From contig JAOWBW010000281.1 of the NCBI GenBank assembly GCA_026119855.1, positions 1,240,001 through 1,304,000 on the forward strand: DNA of 64,000 nt. The letters are read 5' to 3'. The translations under genes and the position numbers were made by a program. The notes beneath the pieces were generated by a model that saw only the letters and a program-made list of their open reading frames with translations, had not been told where the DNA came from and made no database searches. Below are positions 1-10,794 of the stretch, piece after piece. The stretch comes from Campanula takesimana (Eukaryota; Streptophyta; Magnoliopsida; Asterales; Campanulaceae). Every line of letters begins with the position of its first letter. Position 1 is the stretch's first letter.

Positions 1-409
1 GTGCTAACATTTAGCTCCTTTTACAGATGTGAGATTCTTACTTGAGAGTTGAAAGACTTTTTGTTCGAACAAGGCGGCCGAAGACTTATATATGACCTTG
101 TATGATTGACCAACATCTTGTGTCAAATTTGAAGGCTGCCATGCACGGTTATGTTCTCGTCCTTTTTTTTAATTTTTTAAATTTTCATTTTGGTTTTTTC
201 TCATTTTAAATTTTAAAATCTAAAAAAGAAAGTTTTTTATACTTCTTTATTTGTAGACCTATATGTCATACTCACAACAATTATCAATTAACTATTCTCT
301 ACCCCACTTTCTCTTTCATACCAAACTATCTAAACTCACGATACCACTTTTTCCACATTTTTTTCAAAAATATTTTTGTATGAAATTTGACCTGTTTGTA
401 TGAGCTATG
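1..409. other. AT-rich sequence, nothing recognised
   Basis: This stretch is AT-rich with homopolymer runs. I see no coding frame, RNA gene or repeat boundary. A short phrase near 20-30 resembles a splice acceptor (pyrimidines then CAG), but no exon could be recognised next to it. Confidence 0.4.
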
Positions 410-572
410 TAGGGGTGGATTGGTGGGTATACCGGGTGTATTTTTCTTGTACCGTGTAGCAACCAAGTATGATTTGGTACAAAAAAAATATGTACCAGTA
501 CCAACCACAAAAGTCGGTATACCAAGTTTATTGGTACGGTTGGTGCTCGATATATACCAAATGTAAATGAAG
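410..572. mobile_element. possible hAT-type terminal fragment
   Basis: The sequence from 410 begins TAGGGGTGG, like many plant hAT termini. It then has several short GGTAC/GGTAT motifs and their complements (for example near 430, 476, 512 and 533), as expected of subterminal repeats. It stops exactly where the outer Gypsy LTR begins at 573. No transposase or second end is visible, so this rests on the terminal motif alone. Confidence 0.25.
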
Positions 573-2695
573 TGTCGCGCCCCGACCCGTGGTCCTACTT
601 GGCCCCACGTTCGAGACACGCACGGAAGACATCCCAACTACGTTTTAGGAAAAATTTTCGAAATATACTTTCATAAAAAGTCTTATATAACCAAACAGCA
701 TTTACTAAACGTGACTACAAGTCACAAAACAAACTCTCACAAACAAGTACTAAGCCACTTGGCTATAACTACTAACTTTTCTTACTTAATTACAAACACG
801 AACATCTACTGAAAGAGATGATACAAACCAAGTCATGGTTACACTACCCAAAAGGTATTACATTTACATAATGTATCATTTACTTACACAACATTTCCCA
901 AAATGTCTTACCCAAAGATCTCCTCGACGTCCTCCCTGTGTGTGTAACTATCCCCTGGGCTCCTTCTTATCTAAAACAGTAAACAAATAAGGGTGAGAAT
1001 AAATCTCAGTAAGTTACTAAAATGCAACTACATTCCATGCTAATATGATAAACATAAAGGAACAATTTCACAAATGATTATATAACACATAGCACATAAT
1101 ATGAGAGGCTCCCTATCACCAACCGTCCCATACCGGTTGGAAATAACGACCAACTCATCATGCAACACATAAAGCGGAAATGAACACTCATACATGGATA
1201 CTGAGCCAAGGTTCTCAAACCAAACAATAGCCATCTGAGAGGCATCAACTGAGCAGCATCGAAGAGCTGAAACGGGTTCCGGAACCAAACAACAACAACA
1301 ACAACGGGGGGAAAATGACACAAAGTCATAACCCAAAGTGCCCAACCTTTTGCCTAAGGAAGGGGGTTAAAAATGGGAAACCAATGATAGGAGCCTTATA
1401 ATGTACTTGGCTCGGAGACCATTATAATCCCTATCACTGCCCAACACACACAAAAGTACCAGCTGGACTTTACACGCAAGCACCACATAGAAATACTTGC
1501 TTAAACAACAACCAGGGACAATGATTCCAATGTAGGGAATCATGCCAAACACATCAAGAAGATGAACTACTCCAACACATTACAAAGTGTTCAACAATGC
1601 TCATTTAATCACTTACTAACATTTCACAACACTTGTGTTCACAAAGAAACCAATTCTACCACTTTAGTGATCCACAACAATCATCTAAGTACTTTAGGAC
1701 ACTACCCAAAAACTAGACCAAGATTGACCTCTAAATCCCTTGGATTTGAAAACTCCAAACTTTTTCAGACAACTGGGCGGTCGCCCAAACTGGGCTGTGC
1801 GGCCGCCCAAAGTGCCCTGTTCCAAGAAGAAAAACCTTCAGATAGATGTGCGGCCGCACGCCCACTTTTGGGCGGCCGCCCACATCACCCGGCAGGCCTA
1901 AAAACTAAACCAAATTTCACTCCTTTTGTTTCACAACCCAAAATTACCAAAACTTGCAACACTTAACATTTCAACTTACACAAAGGCTAAACCTTAGCCT
2001 AAGAACAATACCAACACCAACAATAACCATTTCATACTACTCCCTTTTTGTCCCAAATTTCAAGTATAAACAAAACATACCAAAACATTGTTTTATCACA
2101 TATAAAGCATATAAAGCATACTTATGACCATTTTAACATTTAAAGGGGAATTAGTAACTTACCTATTTTCCGGAAAAGATGTCAAGAAAAATAATATGGA
2201 TCGGTAGGAAGAATCTATTCAACACCCTGAACATTTATATGTAATTAGATTTGAAAATGGAGTAGTAAATTAAAAGAAGGAAAATTAATAAGACCAAACC
2301 CTTACCTTAGCTATCTTTCTTCAACAATGGAGGAATTGAGTTTTTTTTTTTGAGAAAGTGATGAGAGGGTAAGCTACAACGCAGGGGAGGGGAAGTGAAG
2401 AAGATATCATCAACTACTCTTACCCCATTTTTACACATAACTCATTGCACTTTTAAATTCAACACTTTGGCCCCTAACTTATAATTCCACTAAAGACCCA
2501 CAAATTTTCCCACTAACACTTAACTCCCCTAATAAGCTTTACTACTAACATTTTAACTAACACAAATAATCATATAAGATGTGCAAATTCATATAAAATG
2601 ATGCAACACATAAAATACACACAAAATTTTAAATTAAAATTATCAAAATATAAAATAAAGATTAAAATAATAAAACAGATTTTGGGGTCGTTACA
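573..2695 (-). repeat. 3' LTR of outer Gypsy
   Basis: This is a direct copy of 17251-19364. It runs from TGTCGCGCCCCG on the plus strand to GGGGTCGTTACA. By eye it is nearly identical to its partner over about 573-2100. It drifts over 2100-2270, is strongly divergent over about 2280-2480, and is similar again to the end. Four GC-rich palindromes lie at 1775-1881. Confidence 0.92.
1775..1881. repeat. four-palindrome GC cassette in outer Gypsy 3' LTR
   Basis: Four 12-bp palindromes or near-palindromes with a GCGGCCGC or GCGGTCGC core lie at 1775-1786, 1797-1808, 1848-1859 and 1870-1881. The third is preceded by CAGATAGAT, and the fourth by TTTT. The same arrangement occurs in a Copia LTR at 31178-31283. 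Confidence 0.9.
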
Positions 2696-2744
2696 CTCAC
2701 TCCTCCTTAAAGAAAATTCGACCCGAATTTTAGGAGTGCTTACC

Positions 2745-3525
2745 TCAACCCTCAAACAACCAAGGGTACTTCCTCTCGATCTCCTCCCGAAGCTCCCAAG
2801 TCGACTCTTCCACGTTATGATTTCTCCACACAACTCGAACAAGGGAAATACTCTTAGTTCGCAACTCTTGAACTTTCGAATCAATAACTTGGACCGGATG
2901 CTCCTCGTAAGACATACTCGGTTCAATATCCTCAGGAACCTCGGACAAGATATGAGAAGGGTCATACACATACTTCCTAAGCATCGAGACATGGAAAACA
3001 TTATGGATCTTGTCAAGAGAATGAGGTAACGCAAGACGATACGCTCTATCCCCAACTCTACTCAAAATCTCGAATGGGCCAATGTACCTCGGTGCTAACT
3101 TGCCTTTCTTCCCGTACCTTCGAATCCCCACTTTAGGTGAAACTTTCAAAAACACAAAGTCACCCTTTTCAAACTCGATATCTCGCCTCCGGTGATCGGC
3201 ATAACTTTTCTGTCTACTCTAAGCGGTACTCAAACGATCTCGGATAAGCTTAACCTCCTCAACTGACTTGTTCACCATATCAATACCCCAAATTTTTGCT
3301 TCTCCCACTTCATCCCAACAAATTGGAGACCGACATTTCCTCCCATACAAAGCTTCATACGGGGCCATTCCAATACTTGACTGAAAACTGTTGTTATAGG
3401 CAAATTCCACGAGAGGTAAATGAGAATCCCAAGAATCTGAAAAATCAACTGAGCAAGCCCTCAACATATCCTCGAGAATCTGAATAGTCCTCTCTGACTG
3501 CCCATCTGTCTGGGGATGAAAAGCT
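2745..3525 (-). pseudogene. outer Gypsy integrase C-terminal half and chromodomain
   Basis: Read on the minus strand, 3525-3219 gives integrase with HPQTDGQSER, LPLVEFAYNNS and the YGRKCRSP segment. Then 3155-2745 gives the integrase C-terminal domain ([15 protein letters not shown]), a spacer, and a chromodomain-type end with VRVVWRNHNVEESTWE. This continues the integrase that stops at 13480, where the inner element inserted. A frame break lies between 3219 and 3155. The terminal chromodomain assigns the element to the chromoviruses, and the long LTRs suit the Tekay/Del group. Confidence 0.9.
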
Positions 3526-3530
3526 GTACT
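3526..3530. repeat. TSD GTACT, left copy
   Basis: GTACT immediately precedes the inner Gypsy 5' LTR and recurs at 13475-13479 after its 3' LTR, which marks the integration site in the host integrase. Confidence 0.97.
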
Positions 3531-6209
3531 TGTAACACCCATCCTATTTCCTGTTAAATATTTGACATACTTGTTAAATACTTGAACTTGCATATTATGT
3601 GTTAGTTTTACTTGGGTTAAAGTTTTAACTGCTTTAAATAGTTAAGGTGGTTAAATGTCTAGTTTTGACTTTTGGGTCATTTGTGAAAGTTGGACTTCAG
3701 GGGTCTTTTTGTTAAAAGTGAAACTTGAGGGGCCTAAGTGCAATTCTTTGAAAGTTTAAGTTTATCATCTTGGTTGGGTTTGTCTGAGGAAGACATTTCT
3801 CCCCAATTCATTACGTACACTCCCTCTGTTCTGAAAAGCTAGGGTAAAAGTTTTCCCTATTCCCGACTCCTCGAGTTTAATTATCCCTCCGTTCTTGATT
3901 CCGATCCCGGATTAATATTCGTGGCGTTGAATAGAGCGTTCCAGGCCGAACAGAAATAAGTTTTGGTCAACTTGAATTTTGACTAGGTAAGTTATTAGCT
4001 CCCCCTTACTTGTAATAACATGCATAAATGTTATTCTCGATACTTGTGATTGTTAATTTTGTGTTTGGGGTGATTTTTGTGGTACTTGTAATTGTGGGAC
4101 AAAGGGAGAAAAAAAATTCTACTGTGAAAGGGAATAACTAGAAATGAAAGTAATAGTTTTGGAACTTGTATGCACTCCTTGGTATTGTTAATTGTTAGTG
4201 AAAAGTTACTCCTAAGCTTGGGACGGAGAATTGTTAAGTTTGAACTCAGGGGAAATTTATCAAATTGTGCTGAGCACGGTCGTGCGCCTTTAATTGGCAC
4301 GGTCGTGCCAAATATTGCCTTTAGGCAAAAATCTCTCGGCAGTGTTAGCACGGTCGTGCGCCTTTTATGGGCACGGTCGTGCCAAAAATGAATTTTGGGT
4401 GAAAATCCCTCGGCAGATTTAGCACGGTCGTGCGCCTTTTATGGGCACGGTCGTGCCGAAAAGGAATTTTGTGTGAAAACCTCTCGGCTTTGATAGCACG
4501 GTCGTGCCACTTTTGCACGCACGGTCGTGCCAAGTGGGAATTCTGATTTTCCTTCTTGAATTGTTTCCTTCATAACTTTCTATAGGAAAGTCGGAATCAA
4601 GATCCGAAAGAAGCTGAATAACCTAGACTTATAGGGATATTCAAAGACTAAAATAATGAGGTTTTAAAGTGATTGTCTAGAGCACTTAGATAGGTGTTTT
4701 AGGACATTGAACATAAGTATAAGAGTAGTATCTCTTCTTTATGTCTTGAAAGTGCTATGAACAAGCACTAATGTGTTATACTTGTTGTGAATCCAATGAT
4801 TGTACACCTTAGAGGCATTAGCATAAGGTCTTAGACTTGAACATCCTAAGAATAAGATTGGGATTTGGTAAGAGTAAATGTATAACTCTTATACATGTTT
4901 GAATGTCCAAAGATTGGAAGTTTTAACTTGAAGTATAAGACATTAAAAGCTTGTACGTGATTTGAACATCCAAAGAATTGGATTAAACTTGAATATAAGA
5001 TAATAAAATCTTGTACTTGACTTGACACCAATACATATGTATGGTAGTGAACTTGAAAGTGCTATAAACAAGCACTAACGTGTATGAGACATGTTCTTGT
5101 TGTGTATGTGCAAACATTGCATACATTTTCTTGATACAAGGTGACTTCTTGATTACTTGAAGCATGTTCCTTGTTGAGCTAGTCCACTACATTTGGATTA
5201 GTTCCTCTCCCGTTGTTCAAGTAAATATCTACTTGTACTTTCTTGTGTGAGTCCAGCTGGTTCTCCTTGCTTGTTCGAAAATGTATAGGTTCACGCTTGT
5301 CGCGAGAGCTGGGGTTTAAGTGACAATCGGGTCCCTATGTATTTCCGCCCGACCCCTTACTACCGGCCATAGTAAGGGCATAGCTTCCTTAGTTGGAGCA
5401 ATAAGCCTGACTAAAGTGAATGCTAATTTCCCGTCCCGAACACCTCATGAATAATCATGAGTACTGATATTGAGAATGACACTGGTTACCGGGTCTTCTG
5501 ATATACTGAATAATCAGTTCCTGTTATTGATCGTGATGTCAAAGTAATACAAGCTTCGACAACAATGGTATTCTTGGGAGGAATAAGGAAGGAAGCAATA
5601 TCCTTATAACTTGCTTGGTTAGCTTTATGTGCTACTGGATGAGTGGATTATCCTCTCATATACTTGTTACTTGATGATACTTAATATATGATTACTTGAG
5701 TATCTACTTGAATTGCATGATAGCATGTCATGTAGTTGCATCTAATAGCTTACTGAGATTTATCTCACCCTTTATTTGCTTCCCCCCCCAGGAAAAGAAG
5801 GATAGTGCGCAGTGAGGCTCGACATAGTTGGGAGCTTGCTTCGCAGGTCGTGATTATTTTGGGGCTTGTGTCCTTTTACACTTGGTGAGGACGATGTATT
5901 ATGGGTTTTGTAACTCCTTATTTTGGGGTAGACAGTTCTTGTTGTCACTAGACATCTTGTATAGTACTCTTAATGCCAGCTTATGTGCTAGGCATGTTTC
6001 CGCTGTGTATGTATTAAGTTTGGTTTTGAATTTTCTTGTCTAGAACTCGTGTTGTGAGCTAGTATAGCTCCTTACTCTAGAGTATATATATCATGTCAGT
6101 TTGTTAAACAAATGTCATTAAGTTTCTTGTTAAGTTTCTTGTTTCCCGTTAGGCACTCCATCCAGGTTCGAGGTTCTATTAGGGGATCCCGGGACCTGGG
6201 GGCGTGTCA
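3531..6209 (+). repeat. 5' LTR of inner Gypsy
   Basis: This 2679-bp LTR begins TGTAACACCC and ends GGGCGTGTCA. It contains eight copies of the dyad GCACGGTCGTGC at 4274-4531. Later it holds two related copies of a segment around GTGCTATRAACAAGCACTAA, near 4750 and 5059. Open frames inside it occur in both LTRs and look like chance products of the repeats. I could not place a convincing TATA box. Confidence 0.96.
4274..4531. repeat. eight GCACGGTCGTGC dyads in four pairs (5' LTR)
   Basis: The near-palindrome GCACGGTCGTGC occurs eight times. Copies come in pairs about 11 nt apart, separated by a GCCTTTTATG-like spacer, and the pairs repeat about every 75 bp with a CTCGGC phrase between them. 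The second copy lies at 11537-11794. Confidence 0.93.
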
Positions 6210-6212
6210 GGT

Positions 6213-6224
6213 TGGTATCAGAGC
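6213..6224 (+). other. primer-binding site, tRNA-iMet
   Basis: TGGTATCAGAGC starts 3 bp after the 5' LTR end. It is the standard complement to the 3' end of plant initiator tRNA-Met, which primes minus-strand DNA synthesis. Confidence 0.95.
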
Positions 6225-6295
6225 TACCCTGGTTTAGCTACCCTGTTTAGCTACCTTGGTTTGCTCTAAGTCTGGATAGGGTCTATGGCCTAGGT

Positions 6296-9200
6296 ATGGG
6301 TGAGTCTTGGGGTGTTATTAATAACGCTGAGTGTTTACCTACAGGTACAATGAGTTCTGAAGGTACTAGTGGCAGTAATCAGCTGAGATCTATAACTCCT
6401 CAAGAAGAAAGGGTTGATAATGTTGACTGGGATTATCCTAATCGCCTTACAAGGTTCTTGAAGCTGAAACCTCGCAGTTTTGACGGGGAATTTGATGCTA
6501 AAAAGGCAGAGGAGTGGATTGAAAGCATTGAGAAGATCTTTATAGCCTTGAGATGTGCAGGTGGTGATAAGGTAACCTTTGCAACCTTTAAACTTGAGAA
6601 AGCCGCTGAACATTGGTGGCAAGTGTTGAGTAAGAGTTGGGAACTGGAAGGTGTACCACAGACATGGGAGAATTTTCTTAAAGCTTTTAAGTCGCAGTTT
6701 ATTCCAACAGTGGTCCAAGACAGAAAGGAAATGGAATTTCTTAATCTGGAGCAGGGAAGTCTGACCGTGGGGCAATACTCAACCAAGTTCACAGAATTGG
6801 CAAGGTATTGTGATCATTTAGTTCCAAATGAAGCCAAGAAGGCACAGAGGTTTGTTAAAGGGTTGAGGACTGAGTACAGGAAGCAACTTCTTTCTCTACA
6901 GCTCACTAGCTATCAGCAAGCAGTGGAGAAGGCTTATACTATTGAAAATGATATCGAAGAACACAAGGTGAAGTTGGGAACAACCATGACTGGTCGTGTA
7001 TCAGAGAGAACTCAGGGATCTGGTTCTAAAGGTGGTAAATCTGGCCGCCAAGATCGTCGATTCCGACAGCCAACTGAAAGTAAAGGTAGTGTATCAACTG
7101 GTTCGAGGACAACAGTCCAAGGTTCCAGGAGAGTATGTGGCTATTGTTCGAAAGAAGGCCATTCTGAAGACAAGTGTTGGCTAAAGCAAGGAAAGTGTAT
7201 AGTGTGTGGTGAAGCGGGGCACTTTGCTAGAAATTGTTCTAAAAGTAAAGTAAATCAAGTTGGGGGTACAAGTCAACCAGCCTCAGGTTCTAAGAGAGAT
7301 AGTGGGGGTCGACCAAAAGTTCAGGGTCGAGTGTTTGCTTTAGATCAGCAGGGTGTAGCTGAGTCTTCTGCGGTCATAGGAGGTATTATATTACTTTCTA
7401 GTACGAGAGCGCGAGTCTTGATAGATCCAGGCTCATCTCATTCTTATGTGGCATCTCATTTTGTGTCGCATTTGCATGTTCTTCCTGATTCTATGCCTTA
7501 TGTGCTAGAAGTATCTTCCCCTATGGGAGATTGCATGTTTACTTCTGAGGTTTACAAGAAATGTGAGGTCCTTGTGGGTGATCATGCCCTTCTTGCCGAC
7601 CTAGTCGTGTTACCTATAAGGGACTTTGACGTGATTCTTGGCATGGATTGGCTATATGTGCATCATGCATCTGTTGATTGTTATAGAAAAGTAGTAACTT
7701 TTTCTATTCCTGGTTTGCCTGATTTTACCTTTGAAGGTGATAGGCCTTTATGTGCTATACATGTTATTTCTGCTTTAAAAGCTAGAAAACTTTTATCTCG
7801 TGGTTGTGCCGGGTATCTCGCATGTGTACTTGATCAGAGTTTATCTGTTCCCAAGATGGAGGATATTCCTGTTGTGTCTGAATTTTCAGATGTGTTCTCT
7901 TCTGAGTATAGTATGCCACCTGATCGAGAGCTTGAGTTCTGTATTGAGTTATTACCAGGTACAGCACCAATCTCTAAAGCACCTTATAGAATGGCTCCAG
8001 CTGAGTTGAGAGAGTTAAAAACACAGCTTGAGGAATTGCTTGAAAGGGGTTTCATCAGACCTAGTGTATCACCGTGGGGTGCACCAGTGTTATTTGTCAG
8101 AAAGAAAGATGGGACTCTGCGATTATGTATTGATTACAGAGATCTTAATCAGGTAACTATCAAGAACAAATATCCGTTACCTCATATTGATGACTTGTTT
8201 GATCAGCTTCAGGGTTCAATAGTATATTCGAAGCTTGACTTGAGAAGTGGTTATCATCAGTTGAAAATCAGATCTGAGGATATACTAAAGACAGCTTTCC
8301 GTACCAGGTATGGGCATTATGAGTTTATTGTTATGCCATTCGGTTTGACAAATGCTCCAGCTGTATTTATGGATTTGATGAACCGTATATTCAAACCATA
8401 TCTTGATTGCTTCGTGGTGGTATTCATTGATGATATTCTTGTGTATTCTAAGTCACGGGCTGAGCATGAACAACATCTCAGAGTAGTATTACAAGTTCTT
8501 CGTGAGAAACAATTATTTGCAAAATTCAGCAAATGTGCTTTCTGGTTAGAAGAGGTTTCATTCTTGGGGCATGTTGTGTCTGCTACTGGTATTGCAGTAG
8601 ATCCTTCCAAAGTTGAAGCAGTTGTAAACTGGAAGAGGCCAACTACAGTGACTGAAATCCGTAGTTTCTTGGGCTTGGCTAGTTATTATCGGAGGTTCAT
8701 TGAGGGATTCTCCAAGATTGCTACTCCATTGACTAATATGACTCGAAAAGCTATTTCTTTTGAGTGGAATGACAAATGTGAAGCAAGTTTTCAGGAGTTG
8801 AAAAGGCGTTTGACTACAGCTCCAGTCTTGGCTTTGCCTAATGGTTCTGAGCATTTCATGGTTTATACTGATGCTTCTAAAGAAGGATTGGGTTGTGTTC
8901 TGATGCAAGATGGCAAGGTAATAGCTTATGCTTCTCGAAAATTATCTCCTTATGAAAAGAATTATCCTACTCATGATTTAGAGTTGGCTGCGATTATTTT
9001 TGCTTTGCATAAATGGAGGCATTACTTGTATGGAACTAAATTTGAAGTCTTTACTGATCATAAGAGCTTGAAGTACTTGTTTTCTCAAAAAGAGCTTAAC
9101 ATGAGGCAACGTAGATGGATGGAGAAATTGAAGGATCATGATTGTACTATTCTTTATCATCCTGGAAAAGCAAATGTTGTGGCAGATGCACTGAGCAGAA

Positions 9201-10759
9201 AGACTTATATTTCTTGCTTGATGATTCGTGAATGGAAGATGTTTGAAGACTTGTGTGACTGGAATCCTTGTGAATCAAATCATGGAATTATCATTGCTAA
9301 TATAAAAGCTACTTCAGATTTACTCCAACAGATCAAAGAAGCTCAGGTAATGGATTCTGAACTGCAGAAAATCATTAGTGGAATAAATGAAGGAAAGCAA
9401 TCAGATTTTTCTTTCAACAGTGATGGAATTCTTACCTTCCGAAGTCGAGTTTGTATTCCAGTTGATCCTGAGATTAAGAAGAAAGTTCTTGAAGAGGCTC
9501 ACAAAGCCAAGTATACTATTCATCCTGGAAGTACTAAAATGTATCAAGACTTGAAGAAATATTTCTGGTGGAACAATATGAAAAGAGAGATTGCTGAGTA
9601 TGTATCCAAATGTTTGACTTGTCAACAAGTAAAAGTGGAACATCAACGTCCAGCAGGTTTGTTGCAACCATTGGAAATTCCAGAGTGGAAATGGGAGCAT
9701 ATTACTATGGATTTTGTGACTGGTTTGCCACGTACCAGACGAGGCCATGATGCTGTTTGGGTTATAGTGGACAGATTGACTAAATCAGCTCACTTCTTGT
9801 CTGTTTCCATGGGATATTCATTGTCTCAGTTGGCATCTTTATATGTTCAGGAGATAGTCCGACTGCATGGGGTTCCTGTGAGTATTGTATCTGACAGAGA
9901 TCCTCGTTTTACTTCTCGATTCTGGCAGTCTCTGCAGGGTGCTATGGGTACTAAATTGAATTTCAGTACAGCTTTTCATCCTCAATCTGATGGGCAATCT
10001 GAGAGACTTATACAGATTCTTGAGGATATGTTACGTGCTTGTGTTATTGATTTTAAAGGCAGTTGGGATACTCATCTTCCTTTGGCTGAGTTTGCTTATA
10101 ATAACAGTTTTCAGTCTAGCATTGAAATGGCTCCTTATGAGGCTCTTTATGGCAGAAAATGTCGATCTCCTATATGCTGGGATGAAGTGGGAGAAGCTAG
10201 ACTCTTGGGTCCTGAAATGGTTCAACAGTCAGTTGAAAGTGTGAAACTCATTCGAGATAGATTGCGCACAGCTCAGAGTAGACAAAAGAGTTATGCAGAT
10301 CATCGTAGAAGGGATCTTGAATTCCAGGTAGGTGACTTTGTATTCTTGAAGGTCTCTCCTCGTAGAGGTATAAAGAGATTTGGGAAGAAAGGAAAGTTAT
10401 CTCCTCGTTATATCGGTCCATTTGAGATTCTTGAAAGAGTTGGGAAGTTGGCTTATAAAGTGGCTTTACCTCCTTCTTTATCGGGTATTCATGATGTATT
10501 CCATGTAGCTATGCTTCGCAAGTATATGGCAGATGAATCACATGTTCTTGAGTATGAGGCCATTCCATTTCAGCCTGATTTGTCTTATGAGGAACAGCCT
10601 GTTGAAATTCTTGACTGGAAAGAGCAAGTTTTGCGTACCAAAAGGATTCCTATTGTGAAGGTCCTTTGGAGGAATCATGAAATTGAAGAGGCTACTTGGG
10701 AAACCGAGAAAGAGATGCGAGATAAATACCCGAGCCTATTTGAAAACTTTGGTAAGTAA
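6296..10759 (+). CDS. gag-pol: gag-pol polyprotein of inner Gypsy chromovirus
   Basis: A single 1487-codon frame encodes all proteins for retrotransposition. Gag capsid-type sequence lies at about residues 60-215 ([12 protein letters not shown]). Two CCHC zinc knuckles begin near residue 281 ([14 protein letters not shown], then [14 protein letters not shown]). The aspartic protease has [10 protein letters not shown] near 374. RT has [13 protein letters not shown] near 625 and the catalytic [10 protein letters not shown] near 709. RNase H has [12 protein letters not shown] near 856. Integrase has its zinc-binding segment near 1075 and core landmarks DFVTGLP near 1137 and [10 protein letters not shown] near 1227. 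A chromodomain-like end ([16 protein letters not shown]) follows near 1450. No stop or frameshift interrupts it. The next in-frame ATG at 6350 may be the true start, since CCTACAG just before it looks like a splice acceptor. The frame ends 36 bp before the 3' LTR. Confidence 0.96.
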   Translation: MGESWGVINNAECLPTGTMSSEGTSGSNQLRSITPQEERVDNVDWDYPNRLTRFLKLKPRSFDGEFDAKKAEEWIESIEKIFIALRCAGGDKVTFATFKLEKAAEHWWQVLSKSWELEGVPQTWENFLKAFKSQFIPTVVQDRKEMEFLNLEQGSLTVGQYSTKFTELARYCDHLVPNEAKKAQRFVKGLRTEYRKQLLSLQLTSYQQAVEKAYTIENDIEEHKVKLGTTMTGRVSERTQGSGSKGGKSGRQDRRFRQPTESKGSVSTGSRTTVQGSRRVCGYCSKEGHSEDKCWLKQGKCIVCGEAGHFARNCSKSKVNQVGGTSQPASGSKRDSGGRPKVQGRVFALDQQGVAESSAVIGGIILLSSTRARVLIDPGSSHSYVASHFVSHLHVLPDSMPYVLEVSSPMGDCMFTSEVYKKCEVLVGDHALLADLVVLPIRDFDVILGMDWLYVHHASVDCYRKVVTFSIPGLPDFTFEGDRPLCAIHVISALKARKLLSRGCAGYLACVLDQSLSVPKMEDIPVVSEFSDVFSSEYSMPPDRELEFCIELLPGTAPISKAPYRMAPAELRELKTQLEELLERGFIRPSVSPWGAPVLFVRKKDGTLRLCIDYRDLNQVTIKNKYPLPHIDDLFDQLQGSIVYSKLDLRSGYHQLKIRSEDILKTAFRTRYGHYEFIVMPFGLTNAPAVFMDLMNRIFKPYLDCFVVVFIDDILVYSKSRAEHEQHLRVVLQVLREKQLFAKFSKCAFWLEEVSFLGHVVSATGIAVDPSKVEAVVNWKRPTTVTEIRSFLGLASYYRRFIEGFSKIATPLTNMTRKAISFEWNDKCEASFQELKRRLTTAPVLALPNGSEHFMVYTDASKEGLGCVLMQDGKVIAYASRKLSPYEKNYPTHDLELAAIIFALHKWRHYLYGTKFEVFTDHKSLKYLFSQKELNMRQRRWMEKLKDHDCTILYHPGKANVVADALSRKTYISCLMIREWKMFEDLCDWNPCESNHGIIIANIKATSDLLQQIKEAQVMDSELQKIISGINEGKQSDFSFNSDGILTFRSRVCIPVDPEIKKKVLEEAHKAKYTIHPGSTKMYQDLKKYFWWNNMKREIAEYVSKCLTCQQVKVEHQRPAGLLQPLEIPEWKWEHITMDFVTGLPRTRRGHDAVWVIVDRLTKSAHFLSVSMGYSLSQLASLYVQEIVRLHGVPVSIVSDRDPRFTSRFWQSLQGAMGTKLNFSTAFHPQSDGQSERLIQILEDMLRACVIDFKGSWDTHLPLAEFAYNNSFQSSIEMAPYEALYGRKCRSPICWDEVGEARLLGPEMVQQSVESVKLIRDRLRTAQSRQKSYADHRRRDLEFQVGDFVFLKVSPRRGIKRFGKKGKLSPRYIGPFEILERVGKLAYKVALPPSLSGIHDVFHVAMLRKYMADESHVLEYEAIPFQPDLSYEEQPVEILDWKEQVLRTKRIPIVKVLWRNHEIEEATWETEKEMRDKYPSLFENFGK

Positions 10760-10781
10760 AATTCGTGGGCGAATTTTCTTT

Positions 10782-10794
10782 AAGGTGGGGAGGA
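10782..10794 (+). other. polypurine tract of inner Gypsy
   Basis: AAGGTGGGGAGGA abuts the 3' LTR and would prime plus-strand synthesis. The preceding phrase AATTTTCTTTAAGG is shared with the same position of the outer Gypsy (about 2706-2720, minus strand), so the two elements are related although their LTRs differ. Confidence 0.85.

Noticed and set aside
2598..3029. Plus-strand frame opposite the outer Gypsy chromodomain
   Set aside because: It is the antisense shadow of the integrase C-terminal and chromodomain coding sequence.
4031..4533. Open frames in the inner Gypsy LTR, also at 11270-11796
   Set aside because: They are translations of the GCACGGTCGTGC dyad array, present in both LTRs and on both strands.
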